Assembly (NCBI GenBank): GCA_001890945.1
Contig: MLAX01000002.1
Span: forward strand, 1,054,001 to 1,118,000
Length of the DNA stretch: 64,000 nucleotides
DNA from: Alphaproteobacteria bacterium AO1-B
GTDB taxonomy: Bacteria > Pseudomonadota > Alphaproteobacteria > Rhizobiales > Stappiaceae
Direction: 5' to 3'
Shown piece after piece: positions 26,795-36,289 of this stretch. Below the pieces are notes generated by a model, which saw only the letters and a list, made by a program, of their open reading frames with translations, ran no database searches and had not been told where the DNA came from. The position numbers and the translations under genes are program-made. The first letter of the stretch is position 1. The number at the start of each line of letters is the position of its first letter.

Positions 26795-27190
26795 TCAATC
26801 GTCTTTTTCGACCGGACCGCCCTGTTTGACCCAGTCGGCAAAGCCATCGGTGATGTGGGCGGCTTCAAACCCCATGGATTTCAGGGTCGCAACTGTCAGC
26901 GCCGAGCGCCAGCCGGCGGCGCAGTGGAAGACGAACTTCTTGTCCTCGCCAAAAATCTCCTTGAAATAAGGACTTTCCGGATCCACCCAGAATTCGGTCA
27001 TGCCGCGCACACAGTGAAAACTGCCCGGAATGTAGCCGGAGTGCTTGCGTTCCCGGATGTCCCTGAGATCAACGAACTGCACGCGCGGGTCCTCGACAAG
27101 CCCAATAGCGTCCTTTGCGTCGATTTCCTCGATTTGCGCCCGCGCCTTGGCGACAAGCTCGGCGGATGAGATTTTCAAGTTTTTCGGCAT
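26795..27190 (-). CDS. Rhodanese-domain protein
   Basis: A 131-residue single rhodanese domain. The active-site loop is HCAAGWRS with Cys90 as the sulfur-accepting residue; FVDLRDIRERKHSGYIPGS is the CDC25-like entry segment. Single-domain rhodaneses carry persulfide sulfur to various acceptors. It is 9 bp downstream of the methyltransferase gene and may share its transcript with it and holC. Confidence 0.88.
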   Translation of the reverse strand: MPKNLKISSAELVAKARAQIEEIDAKDAIGLVEDPRVQFVDLRDIRERKHSGYIPGSFHCVRGMTEFWVDPESPYFKEIFGEDKKFVFHCAAGWRSALTVATLKSMGFEAAHITDGFADWVKQGGPVEKDD

Positions 27191-27199
27191 GCCGCCTCC

Positions 27200-27910
27200 C
27201 TAAATTTTTCGTTCGAACACTGCACGGACGTGCGGAATGATCCGGCCCGGACGTTCAATTTCATAAAACTCTTCCCGGACCATTTTCAGACCTAAGGTTT
27301 CAAAACGCCGCCATTCGGATGGTTTCATCGGCCATGGCGGCCCCTGAGCCTCTCCGTCTTCATCCTGGCAGCGGTTGATCAGAAGCAGCCGTCCCCCCGG
27401 TGCGACCAGACCGGCCATGACCTCAACCGCCTTGGTGCGCAGATCGCCGTCAAGCGCCTGAATGGTGTAGCATTCCTGAACCAGATCAAACGCGCCTTGC
27501 CACTCGTCCGGCAACTGAAAGAGGTCTGCAGCGCGGTAGGAAACAGAACTGTCCGGAAACCGTTTCTGCGCCCACACAATAGCGTCTTCCGACAAATCGA
27601 ACGCTTCCGTTTTGTAGCCCGCCGCTGCAAGAGCTTCCGCATTGTCGCCAAGGCCGCAGCCGATATCGATGGCGCGTTTTCCCTCGCCCGGATTATCCGC
27701 AAGCCATTCGACGATCGCCTGCTTGGGCGCCAAATCCGCCCAGGGAACGGCGGCCGGATCGCCGCCAGCTTCGCGGTAAACCGTATGGAACCAGGCCAGC
27801 CGGTCATCGGCAGCGCCGCCCTTGGCACCGGTCAGTTCGTCAATCCGGCCCCGCGCCGCATCCCGGCGGGCCATGAATGCACTGTCGGAGTGAACCGTCT
27901 TGTCGCTCAT
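27200..27910 (-). CDS. Class I SAM-dependent methyltransferase
   Basis: A 236-residue protein with the SAM-binding motif AIDIGCGLGDNAEAL, followed by the acidic FDLSEDAIVWA strand end and the block beginning FDLVQECYTIQAL. The ATG at 27910 overlaps the holC stop (ATGA) and has GGGAG upstream; the extension to 27949 would run inside holC. The substrate is unknown, as small-molecule and thiol methyltransferases share this fold. Confidence 0.85.
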   Translation of the reverse strand: MSDKTVHSDSAFMARRDAARGRIDELTGAKGGAADDRLAWFHTVYREAGGDPAAVPWADLAPKQAIVEWLADNPGEGKRAIDIGCGLGDNAEALAAAGYKTEAFDLSEDAIVWAQKRFPDSSVSYRAADLFQLPDEWQGAFDLVQECYTIQALDGDLRTKAVEVMAGLVAPGGRLLLINRCQDEDGEAQGPPWPMKPSEWRRFETLGLKMVREEFYEIERPGRIIPHVRAVFERKI

Positions 27911-28359
27911 GCCTTGCGCTCCCAGCCGCCCGCTTCCGTTTGCTGCCAATAGGCGATCTGAAACCCGGAGGATTTGGCTTCCTTCCAGCGCATGCGCGCC
28001 TCTTCGACCGCTCCCTGATCATTGCCGTCGAACATGTAGATCGCCCGTTTGTAGGGGTCGAGCGCCGGTGGTGCGGCCCGGTCCACGAGAAACCGCACAT
28101 CCGCCTCGTTCGGATTGTCCTGCTCGAAGGTCAGATAGATCGGCTGATGTTCCGCATATCCATCGGCCTTGGTGCCATGCGGCAGGAAGCTGTCGTCCTG
28201 ATAGGTCCACAAATGGGCATCGAGCGCATTGCACCGTTCCTGTGATCCGGTTTGCACAATCACTTTCCAGTCGCGGTCCAGACACTTTTGAAGAAGTTCC
28301 GGCAGGGCCAACTCCAGCGGCTTGTGCAAGAGATGATAAAAGACAACTTCAACGCTCAT
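27907..28359 (-). CDS. holC: DNA polymerase III chi subunit
   Basis: A 150-residue clamp-loader accessory protein that links polymerase III to SSB. It shows the HolC pattern: VVFYHLLHKPLELALPELL, TGSQERCNALDAHLWTY, SFLPHG and NEADVRFLVD. In many alphaproteobacteria holC sits next to pepA; here it lies downstream of pepA, separated by a small ORF on the other strand and a terminator. It is translationally coupled to the methyltransferase. Confidence 0.92.
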   Translation of the reverse strand: MSVEVVFYHLLHKPLELALPELLQKCLDRDWKVIVQTGSQERCNALDAHLWTYQDDSFLPHGTKADGYAEHQPIYLTFEQDNPNEADVRFLVDRAAPPALDPYKRAIYMFDGNDQGAVEEARMRWKEAKSSGFQIAYWQQTEAGGWERKA

Positions 28360-28627
28360 AAGGTTTCAACAACACCTCTTTGAGGACCCAAATCAGTCAC
28401 CATGCACAGCACTATCATGCGCTGGCGGTCATAAGTGATGCAGCTCAGCCACAGGAGGGACGGCAAATTGCATCCACACAAATCCGACCGTGGACACCTT
28501 AGCCGAGTCGTTGCATTAACCTTCCGAAAATAACCGTTCGTTAGGCTTACCGCCGGGGACGATCTTTCAAGATCTGGCGTTATGGCTGGGGTGCGGTTTC
28601 CCGACCCGGCCGAGATGGGGATTGTGT

Positions 28628-28744
28628 ATGCTTGCACGAGTAGTTGTGTTTTGCGGATTGGTGGCCTGTGTAGCTGGAGCCACTGTCGGCATGGGTTTCC
28701 TGGTCGAACCTGCGACCGCATGTCAGGCCTATAAAACCTGCTGA
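28628..28744 (+). CDS. Small hydrophobic cysteine-containing peptide
   Basis: A 38-codon ORF starting MLARVVVFCGLVACVAGA, followed by a Gly-rich hydrophobic part and the tail EPATACQAYKTC. It has one basic residue, a hydrophobic core and a C-terminal Cys pair, like a tiny signal-bearing or membrane peptide. A purine-rich GAGATGGGG lies upstream, and a strong terminator starts 23 bases after the stop. I do not recognise it. Placement between pepA and holC on the opposite strand suggests an independent transcript. Confidence 0.5.
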   Translation: MLARVVVFCGLVACVAGATVGMGFLVEPATACQAYKTC

Positions 28745-28767
28745 TTTTCCGGACTTCTCAGTCCATG

Positions 28768-28800
28768 AAAAACCCGCCAATTCGGCGGGTTTTTCTTTGT
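28768..28800. terminator. Bidirectional rho-independent terminator
   Basis: AAAAACCCGCC (28768-28778), loop AATTC, GGCGGGTTTTT (28784-28794), then CTTTG. The symmetric A and T tracts would serve the small ORF on the plus strand and pepA on the minus strand. Confidence 0.92.
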
Positions 28801-28816
28801 TTTCAGCTCTTTTCAA

Positions 28817-30316
28817 TCAGCTCTCGTAGTGGTCCGCCACCAACTGGTTGAGCAGGCGAACGCCGTAGCCAGACGCCCAGCTCTGGCACGTGTCATCCTT
28901 AGGCGCTCCAAATGCTGTGCCGGCAATGTCCAGATGCGCCCATGGCACATCGTTGGAAAAGCGCTGCAGGAACTGCGCGGCGGTGATAGATCCGGCCCAC
29001 CGCCCTCCGGTGTTTTTCACGTCAGCATTCGGTGTGTCGATGAGCTTGTCGTAATCCTTCGACAACGGTAGGCGCCAGAGCGGCTCTCCGCTGGCCTTGG
29101 CGGCATCCAACAGCTTGTCGGCCAGTTCATCATTGCTTGAAAACAGACCCGCGTTCAAATTGCCGAGTGCAACCAGGACCGCACCGGTCAGTGTTGCCAG
29201 GTCGATCATGATTGCCGGCTTGTATTTTTCCTGCGTGTACCACATGGCATCGGCCAGAACGAGACGGCCCTCGGCGTCCGTATTCAGGATTTCGATGGTC
29301 GTTCCGGACATGGCGGTCACGATGTCGCCGGGCCGTTGTGCGTTGCCGTCCGGCATGTTCTCGACAAGACCGATGACACCCACCACATTTGCCTTGGCCT
29401 TGCGGGCCGCAATTGCATGCATGGCACCCGTAACGGCTGCTGCGCCGCCCATGTCACCCTTCATGTCTTCCATACCGCCGGCCGGTTTGATGGAGATCCC
29501 GCCGGTATCAAAAACCACGCCCTTGCCCACCAAGGCGACGGGAGCAGCGCCTTTTTTGCCGCCGTTCCAGCGCATGACGGCAAGGCGCGGCGGACGGACC
29601 GAGCCTTGAGACACGCCCAAGAGCGCGGCCATCTTGAGCTTTTTCATCTCCTTTTCGCCGAGGATTTCGACCTCAATACCAAGCGCTTCCAATTCCGAGG
29701 CCTTGGCGGCGAATTCGACTGGCCCAAGAACGTTTGCCGGCTCGTTGACCAAATCACGTGCCAGGATCACCCCATCGGCAATGCCTTCCGCCGTTGTCCA
29801 GGCTTTTCGCGCGGCTTTGGGATCTGCAACTTGAAGGGTCAATTTGAGCGTTTTCTTGGCCTTTTCGTCGTCCTTTTTGGACTTGTACTTGTCGAATTCG
29901 TAAGCGCGCAGTTTGGCACCCATTGCAAATTCAGCCGCAAGCTCCGGATCCAGCTCCTCGCCTTCCGGGGCTTCAAGAACGACTGTCGCCGCCTCTGCCT
30001 TGGCAGACTTAAGGGCGGCAAACACTGCACCGCCGAACGCGCGCCAGTCATCGCGGGTGAGCCCGTCCATCGCACCGGTTCCAAAGACAATCAGCCGATC
30101 GAGAGAAAGACCACCGGGTGCGACGAGATCGAGGCTGGTCTTTTTCTTTCCGGAGAACCCTCCGATCTCCGCGACATTCGCCAGGCCACCCGTCAAATCA
30201 CCGACGAGTCCTGCGGTGGCAGCTCCAGTTGCCAATGCCTCGCCTGCCAAAGCGACCACAATCCCCTTTGACGGAGCGTCGATTTTCGAAAAGGAGATCT
30301 TGTTCAGCTTGGTCAT
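28817..30316 (-). CDS. pepA: Leucyl (cytosol) aminopeptidase
   Basis: A 499-residue M17 family di-metal aminopeptidase. [29 protein letters not shown] and [14 protein letters not shown] contain the conserved metal ligands (Lys, Asp, Asp, Glu). The C-terminal half is the catalytic domain. The ATG at 30316 has AAGGA seven bases upstream and is preferred over 30346. In other bacteria PepA also binds DNA in recombination and regulation. It is divergent from lptF. Confidence 0.94.
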   Translation of the reverse strand: MTKLNKISFSKIDAPSKGIVVALAGEALATGAATAGLVGDLTGGLANVAEIGGFSGKKKTSLDLVAPGGLSLDRLIVFGTGAMDGLTRDDWRAFGGAVFAALKSAKAEAATVVLEAPEGEELDPELAAEFAMGAKLRAYEFDKYKSKKDDEKAKKTLKLTLQVADPKAARKAWTTAEGIADGVILARDLVNEPANVLGPVEFAAKASELEALGIEVEILGEKEMKKLKMAALLGVSQGSVRPPRLAVMRWNGGKKGAAPVALVGKGVVFDTGGISIKPAGGMEDMKGDMGGAAAVTGAMHAIAARKAKANVVGVIGLVENMPDGNAQRPGDIVTAMSGTTIEILNTDAEGRLVLADAMWYTQEKYKPAIMIDLATLTGAVLVALGNLNAGLFSSNDELADKLLDAAKASGEPLWRLPLSKDYDKLIDTPNADVKNTGGRWAGSITAAQFLQRFSNDVPWAHLDIAGTAFGAPKDDTCQSWASGYGVRLLNQLVADHYES

Positions 30317-30552
30317 CGTTTGTCCTTGCAGGTCGGTCAAAGTCATCAGGATGTGAAACAGGACAACGTTGTGTCCTGGCCGGGAGATATCCCTAGATTG
30401 CTAAATCATGGCGTTTTAAAGCGTTTTCGGCAAGATCAGTTGCAAATTAATGTATATTAACCATCTTCTTTCATGGGCCATTCACCACATCCCGTGTTAT
30501 TGAACATAAAGTCAAATTTTATGAGATTTGTACGGAGTATCCGGCAGCTGCC

Positions 30553-31740
30553 ATGAACACGCTGGAACGCTATATTATTCGGCGCACCGCCTATGCGTTC
30601 ACGCTCACACTCGCCGCTATGACGGGGGTTGTTTGGGCAACGCAGGCGCTCCGGCAGCTGGACCTCGTGACGTCCAAAGGACAGACAATCGTCCAGTTCA
30701 TCGGCATCACCATGTTGGCCTTGCCGTTTCTGATCGTCACAGTCGCGCCCTTTGCGCTCATGATCGCGCTCATACTGGTACTGAACGCGCTCTCCGGCGA
30801 CAGCGAGCTGATCGTGATTGATGCAAGCGGTGGATCCAGGTTTCTGGTACTCAAGCCCGTACTTGTGTTTGCCACGATCATCATGCTGCTGGTGTCTGCC
30901 TTCTCGCTCTATGTCGCGCCCGCCGGCCTTGCCCAGCTTCGAACGGAAATCACGCGTGTGCGGGCAGATCTCGTTGCCAACATCGTCAAACCGGGGCGTT
31001 TCATCAACGTGGAGGAAGGGTTGACCTTCCACATCCGAAACCGGTCTGGCAAAGGCACACTCGATGGTCTTTTGATGCATGACACGCGGGACCCAGACAC
31101 GGCCTTTACCTATCAGGCTGATACCGGAAATATAATTGAGGCAGCCGGCCGGACATTGCTGGTGATGCAGAACGGCACGATCCAGCGGCGGCCGAAACAG
31201 GTCGGCGATATGTCGATCGTCCGATTTCAGTCCTATGCCTTCGATTTGTCCAACCTGATCCCGGAAGCGAGCGAACCGGTCTTCAAGCCGAGCGAGAGAA
31301 GCACTGCAAACCTCCTTGGCCCGCCCGGAAATGATTATTTTGCTGTGACACACCCGGATCGGCTTCGGGCAGAAATTCATGAGCGGTTCAGTTTGCCGCT
31401 CTATTGCTTGTCCTTCGCTCTGATAGTTTTTGCATTCCTTGGCGTTGCACGGACGACCCGGCAGGGGCGCGGCATGGCGATTGTGGGCGCGATCACCTGC
31501 TGCGTTCTTTTGCGCACTACCGGCTTCGGGATCACGGCAATCTCCAATGATACCGCTGTGCTTTATGCGATGCGGTATGTGGTTCCCGTTTTGGGCGGTG
31601 GCATCGCCCTTGTTTCGATCCTCCGCGGGCACCAGGGCAAACAGTCTCAAGCCCTCCAACGGTTCCAGCTCATGATCGGAGACTGGGTTGAAGCAATCAC
31701 CGCAAAATTGACCAAGAACCGTGCCGGGAGCGCTTCATGA
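30553..31740 (+). CDS. lptF: LPS export permease LptF
   Basis: A 395-residue inner-membrane protein of the LptB2FG ABC exporter that extracts LPS from the inner membrane. It begins MNTLERYIIRRTAYAFTLT, has about six membrane segments with a periplasmic beta-jellyroll between residues ~120 and 290, and ends in a short basic tail. It overlaps lptG by 4 bp (ATGA). The upstream divergent region is AT-rich, with an ATTA-N7-TTAA motif at about 30447-30461. Confidence 0.93.
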   Translation: MNTLERYIIRRTAYAFTLTLAAMTGVVWATQALRQLDLVTSKGQTIVQFIGITMLALPFLIVTVAPFALMIALILVLNALSGDSELIVIDASGGSRFLVLKPVLVFATIIMLLVSAFSLYVAPAGLAQLRTEITRVRADLVANIVKPGRFINVEEGLTFHIRNRSGKGTLDGLLMHDTRDPDTAFTYQADTGNIIEAAGRTLLVMQNGTIQRRPKQVGDMSIVRFQSYAFDLSNLIPEASEPVFKPSERSTANLLGPPGNDYFAVTHPDRLRAEIHERFSLPLYCLSFALIVFAFLGVARTTRQGRGMAIVGAITCCVLLRTTGFGITAISNDTAVLYAMRYVVPVLGGGIALVSILRGHQGKQSQALQRFQLMIGDWVEAITAKLTKNRAGSAS

Positions 31741-32831
31741 TCCTGGGGCGAACGCTTTCTGTCTACTTCTCCGGCCGCTTTATAAAAGCGATCCTTGGCC
31801 TTTTCCTGTTCGCCGCGGTGCTGCTCTTCCTGTTCGATGTGCTGGAACTTGTCCGGCGCGGCAGCGACAGAGAGGGCTTCACAGTGATGCGGGTCGCCTA
31901 CATATCGCTCCTACGGGTCCCTCTCCTTCTGGAGCAGGTCATCCCATTTACGGTTCTGTTTGGTGCAATCGCAGCCTTCGTCACACTCAGCCGCGCCTTG
32001 GAACTGGTCGTAACCCGGGCGGCTGGCATTTCGGTTTGGCAGTTTTCAACTCCCGCCGTTTTGGTTGGTCTTTTCCTCGGGGTGTTCTCAATCACGGTCT
32101 ACAATCCCGCTGCGGTCTACCTTCAGCAAAAATCAGAGGAAGCTGCTGCCGGATTGTTCGGGGCCGATCAGACCTTCTTGTTGCAGAGCTCCGGAGAGGT
32201 CTGGGTCCGTCAAGACGGCCTCGATGGAGAGTCTGTGCTGCGCGCTTCTCAGCTTCTGGACAACGGGACACGTCTTTTGAGGGTCACGGTTTTCACCTTT
32301 GACGAAGACGGCACGTTCCGTGAGCGGATCGAAGCAGAACAGGCACGGCTTGGAAACGAGACCTGGTATCTCGACAATGCCATCGTCTACACCACTGAAA
32401 ACGATCCACAGTCTTACAGCGTCTATCAAATCAGTACGTTCCTGACAGCGACAGAGGTTCGAGAGAGCATCGGGTCGCCCGAATCGATATCATTCTGGAA
32501 CCTGCCCCGGTTTATCGAACTGGCGAGAAACGCGGGTTTGCCAGCCTATCGTTACAATCTACAATATCAATCGCTTCTCGCGCGGCCATTGTTGTTGATT
32601 GCAATGATCCTGATCGCAGCGGCGGTTTCCCTTAAAGTTTCGCGATTTGGTGGATTGGGACGGATGATTCTGGGTGGAATCCTGTCCGGGTTCGTGCTTT
32701 ACGTTCTTACGGAACTGGCCAAGGACTTCGGAGGGGCGGGAATCGTGCCTCCGTTGGTTGCTGCGTGGGCGCCAGGAATATTTGGGGTACTTATGGGTTT
32801 GACAATTCTCTTGCATCAGGAAGACGGGTAA
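31737..32831 (+). CDS. lptG: LPS export permease LptG
   Basis: A 364-residue partner of LptF with the same topology: N-terminal helices (ILGLFLFAAVLLFLFDVLELVRRG), a periplasmic jellyroll and three C-terminal helices (LLLIAMILIAAAVSLK, ILGGILSGFVLYVLTELA, APGIFGVLMGLTILL). It forms the heterodimer through which LPS enters the Lpt bridge. The stop is 5 bp before lptD, so lptF-lptG-lptD form one operon. Confidence 0.93.
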   Translation: MILGRTLSVYFSGRFIKAILGLFLFAAVLLFLFDVLELVRRGSDREGFTVMRVAYISLLRVPLLLEQVIPFTVLFGAIAAFVTLSRALELVVTRAAGISVWQFSTPAVLVGLFLGVFSITVYNPAAVYLQQKSEEAAAGLFGADQTFLLQSSGEVWVRQDGLDGESVLRASQLLDNGTRLLRVTVFTFDEDGTFRERIEAEQARLGNETWYLDNAIVYTTENDPQSYSVYQISTFLTATEVRESIGSPESISFWNLPRFIELARNAGLPAYRYNLQYQSLLARPLLLIAMILIAAAVSLKVSRFGGLGRMILGGILSGFVLYVLTELAKDFGGAGIVPPLVAAWAPGIFGVLMGLTILLHQEDG

Positions 32832-32836
32832 GGCGC

Positions 32837-35209
32837 ATGACGTTTCCGTTTTTTCTGAACACAGAGACTTGGGCCGGACGTGCATGCCTTTTGGCAGCCG
32901 TCAGCGCTCTTGCCGTGTCAGCTGGAATATTGACGGCCCCGCATTCTGCATCCGCACAGAACCTTGATTTTTTCAACAGCGAAGCGCCCTCCGCTGACGA
33001 AGACCTCCTGCTTGAGGCCAACAACCTCACCTACGATTTCGACCGTGACATCATCACCGCGCGCGGCGATGTGCAGGTCTACTACGACGGCAACACGGTT
33101 CAGGCCGCTCAGATCGTTTTTAGCCGTGGCACGCAGCAGCTAACGGCTACAGGCAACGTCATCTTCCTAGATACCGAAGGCAACATTCTTCGGACCGAAG
33201 AGTTGCAGATGTCGGAAGACTTTGCGCAGGCCTTCGCCCGCTCGCTTCAGATCGACATGCCGAACAGAACGCGGCTGATTGCCGAGCAGGCAACCCGTGA
33301 AGACGGCAACGTTACAGTCGTGGAAAATGGTGTGTACACCGTCTACACGAATCCGACGCGTCCGGCTGGCAAAGCACCGCTCTGGCGCATCCGTTCCAAA
33401 ACGATTATCCATGACAAACAGGAAAAGGTGATCCGGTTCGAGCAGCCGTCGCTCGAATTCTACGGACAGCCGGTCCTTTATGCACCGTTCTTGTCGATGC
33501 CTGACCCAACCGTCAAGCGTCATTCCGGCTTTCTAATCCCGAACTGGGTGATTGCGGACAAGCTCGGGTTCGGAGCGAATATTCCGTACTATTGGGCCTT
33601 GAGCCCGCATCGCGATCTAACGACAACATTTACTCCGCTGACCAGGCAAGGGCTGTTTGTCGACGTTGATTTCCGTCAGAAGTTCCGGCGGGGCGACTTT
33701 TCGCTTTCAGCTGGCGGCATCTATCAGCTTGATCCTGACCAGTTCAAAACCCAGCGCGCCGACAGCGACATGCGCGGTGCTTTCCGCACGACGGGCACAT
33801 TCAATGTAACCGGTGCCTGGAACCTCGGCTGGGATGTCACCTACAAGAGTGACCGGGCCTTCTTTGAAGACTATTCCTTCACAAGCTGGGGCGGGAACGA
33901 AACCTCGAGGATCTACTTCGAGGGCCTGACTGAGCGCAACGCTCTCAGTTTCAACACCTACGGCTTCCAGATCGCTCAGGCAGATTATACGTCGAGCAAC
34001 TTCAACGCGGATGGTTTCTCGCCCGTTGGAAGCAACCTGCAGAGCAAACAGCCCTTAGTGCTCCCGGTCGTCGACTACGATTTCGTATTTGCAGACCCTG
34101 TGTTGGACGGCGAGCTTTCACTCGCTGCGAACTTCACATCGTTGACCCGCGAAGAAACCGACGCGTTCTCCATTGATGGTGGGACCAATGCCCGCTTCCG
34201 CGGAGTGGACGGCACGTTCTCGCGTCTGTCGGTCGACGGCACCTGGCGCCGTACCTTTGTCGACCCACTTGGTCAAACATTTACGCCGTTCGCGTATATG
34301 AAGGGCGATCTGTTCTTCCTGGCCTCCCCGGATGCGGATGTTACAGCTCTCGCAGGTGAGAGTTTTGTGGGCCGTGCTATGCCGGCGGTCGGTCTGGAAT
34401 ACAGCTATCCGATCATCGCAAGCTTCAACGGCGGCAACCAGATTTTCGAGCCGATCGCTCAGATCATCGCCCGCCCGAACGAACAGCGCATCGGCGAACT
34501 GCCGAACGAGGACGCACAGAGCATCGTCTTCGACACGACCACCTTGTTTGATACGGACAAGTTTTCCGGTTTCGACCGCGCTGAAGGTGGCACCCGCCTC
34601 AATGTGGGCTTGAACTACAAGCTTCAACTGAACAGCGGCCACTATCTAACCGGCCTTTTCGGCCGGTCCTATCATCTCGCTGGCGAGAACTCCTACAAGG
34701 TCCCGGATATTCTGGGCGCGACACAAGATTCCGGACTTGAGTCCGATCTGTCCGACTATGTCGGCAGCTTGTACCTGGATACCAAATACGGTGTGAAACT
34801 CGGCACGCAGGCACGGTTTGATAAGGACGACTTCTCGATCAACCGTTTGCAAGCTCAAGCCAGTGCTATCTACGGACCGGTGGTCTCATCGGTCGCCTAT
34901 GCCTTCCTCGATGCCCAGCCCAATGTTGGCATTGACGATACGCGCGAAGAGTTACTCGGCTCAGCCAGCCTGCGGCTGCAGGAGAATTGGCGTGTGTTCG
35001 GATCCATGCGCTACGATCTTCAGAACAGCAACATTGTTCAGGACGGCGTCGGTGTCGGCTATGACGACGAGGGCTTCTCGCTTTCATTGTCTTATTCAGA
35101 AGACCGCAGCCGCAACGATGGCGACACAACCGATCGCCTCCTATTTTTCCGGGTTGGCTTGAGAACACTCGGAAATACTCAGATTCAAAGCAACGCGATC
35201 AACAACTAG
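32837..35209 (+). CDS. lptD: LPS-assembly outer-membrane protein LptD
   Basis: A 790-residue protein. The ATG at 32837 follows lptG by 5 bp and opens a signal peptide ending PHSASA. The N-terminal OstA jellyroll is visible (EANNLTYDFDRDIITARGD), then the conserved KAPLWRIRSKTIIHD and PSLEFYGQPVLYAPFLSMPDP, and a long beta-barrel. It inserts LPS in the outer leaflet. The mature chain contains no cysteine that I can find, whereas E. coli LptD needs disulfides. No LptE gene was seen here. Confidence 0.93.
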   Translation: MTFPFFLNTETWAGRACLLAAVSALAVSAGILTAPHSASAQNLDFFNSEAPSADEDLLLEANNLTYDFDRDIITARGDVQVYYDGNTVQAAQIVFSRGTQQLTATGNVIFLDTEGNILRTEELQMSEDFAQAFARSLQIDMPNRTRLIAEQATREDGNVTVVENGVYTVYTNPTRPAGKAPLWRIRSKTIIHDKQEKVIRFEQPSLEFYGQPVLYAPFLSMPDPTVKRHSGFLIPNWVIADKLGFGANIPYYWALSPHRDLTTTFTPLTRQGLFVDVDFRQKFRRGDFSLSAGGIYQLDPDQFKTQRADSDMRGAFRTTGTFNVTGAWNLGWDVTYKSDRAFFEDYSFTSWGGNETSRIYFEGLTERNALSFNTYGFQIAQADYTSSNFNADGFSPVGSNLQSKQPLVLPVVDYDFVFADPVLDGELSLAANFTSLTREETDAFSIDGGTNARFRGVDGTFSRLSVDGTWRRTFVDPLGQTFTPFAYMKGDLFFLASPDADVTALAGESFVGRAMPAVGLEYSYPIIASFNGGNQIFEPIAQIIARPNEQRIGELPNEDAQSIVFDTTTLFDTDKFSGFDRAEGGTRLNVGLNYKLQLNSGHYLTGLFGRSYHLAGENSYKVPDILGATQDSGLESDLSDYVGSLYLDTKYGVKLGTQARFDKDDFSINRLQAQASAIYGPVVSSVAYAFLDAQPNVGIDDTREELLGSASLRLQENWRVFGSMRYDLQNSNIVQDGVGVGYDDEGFSLSLSYSEDRSRNDGDTTDRLLFFRVGLRTLGNTQIQSNAINN

Positions 35210-35363
35210 TGATTTTGCTTTAAGAACGGCTATTATTTCACTGGCATGCCACCAGAATGCCCCAAATAAACCAGATGCTGCGAAACATCGGGTTTCTCTT
35301 TAATTTTGACGTACACTTTGTTATCCAGTGTCGTCAAACATGGCCAAAACTCACGGAAGTTCC

Positions 35364-36284
35364 ATGCACAATCGCTTCGTCATCTTGTCCGCACTCGTGG
35401 CTCTACTCTTGGCAGCGCCAATCGCACCGTCTGCCAATGCGGCAATCAAGGTGATCGTCAACGATGTGCCGATAACCGACTATGACATCACCCAGCGCGC
35501 CAGGCTCATTACACTCACTCAGCGGAAAAGTGCCTCTGTTGCCCGACGTGAGGCCGTGCAGGAACTGATCGACGACCAAGTCAAGGTCGGTGAGGCGACC
35601 CGCATGGGCATGAGCGTCAGCGACAGTGAAGTCGACAACGCCTATGCAAACATCGCCCGGAACGTGAAACTTACCCCTGCCAGACTGACGCAGGCACTCG
35701 GACAGGGCGGAGTGCGAGCCGAAACACTGAAAAAACGCCTGCGAGCGCAGCTTATCTGGGGCAAGCTGGTCCGTGCCCGGTTCAGCGGCGGTGTCGATGT
35801 GGACGAGTCCGATATCATCGCGGCCCTTCGCAAAACCGATGAAGAAGACCGGGCCACGTCTATTGAATATGACCTTCAGCGCGTGATCGTCGTTGTTCCG
35901 AAGAACTCCTCCAACGGTTTCAAATCCCAGCGCCGCCGGGAAATCGCTCAGATCCGCAAAGCTGTCTCCAGCTGCGAGGACATGGGTTCTGTCCTCGGGC
36001 AATATAAGGAAGTTGTTGTCCAGCCAATCGGACGGCGGCTTGAAACCGAAATTCCGCCGAACATCATTGATCAGGTGAAAAAGTTGGGGCCCGGCAAGCT
36101 AACCAACCCAAACCCGACCCCGGTCGGCTTTGAAATGATTGCCATTTGCGGGAAACGTGAGATCCAGTCCGACATTGCCATGCGCACCAAGCTGGAAAAC
36201 GAACTGCGAGCCAAGGAAGGCGAAAGCCAAGCCCGTCGTTTGTTGATGGATGCCAAGCGCCGGTCAACGATCATATATCGTTGA
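35364..36284 (+). CDS. surA: SurA-like periplasmic chaperone
   Basis: A 306-residue protein with signal peptide VALLLAAPIAPSANA, then the SurA N-domain (KVIVNDVPITDYDITQRARLI) and the helix-rich VQELIDDQVKVGEA. A parvulin-like fold may occupy about 150-280, but the usual PPIase motif is weak, as in other short alphaproteobacterial SurA proteins. The ATG at 35364 has GGAAG upstream; 35328 and 35340 are alternatives. It is the usual neighbour of lptD and guides outer-membrane proteins to the BAM complex. Confidence 0.85.
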   Translation: MHNRFVILSALVALLLAAPIAPSANAAIKVIVNDVPITDYDITQRARLITLTQRKSASVARREAVQELIDDQVKVGEATRMGMSVSDSEVDNAYANIARNVKLTPARLTQALGQGGVRAETLKKRLRAQLIWGKLVRARFSGGVDVDESDIIAALRKTDEEDRATSIEYDLQRVIVVVPKNSSNGFKSQRRREIAQIRKAVSSCEDMGSVLGQYKEVVVQPIGRRLETEIPPNIIDQVKKLGPGKLTNPNPTPVGFEMIAICGKREIQSDIAMRTKLENELRAKEGESQARRLLMDAKRRSTIIYR

Positions 36285-36289
36285 CCAAT

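Noticed and set aside
30447..30461. CtrA box upstream of lptF
   Set aside because: The TTAA cores are 6 bp apart and only ATTA-N7-TTAA fits, so it is a weak match in an AT-rich promoter.
30457..31659. 400-codon open frame opposite lptF
   Set aside because: Shadow of lptF, without membrane or catalytic motifs.
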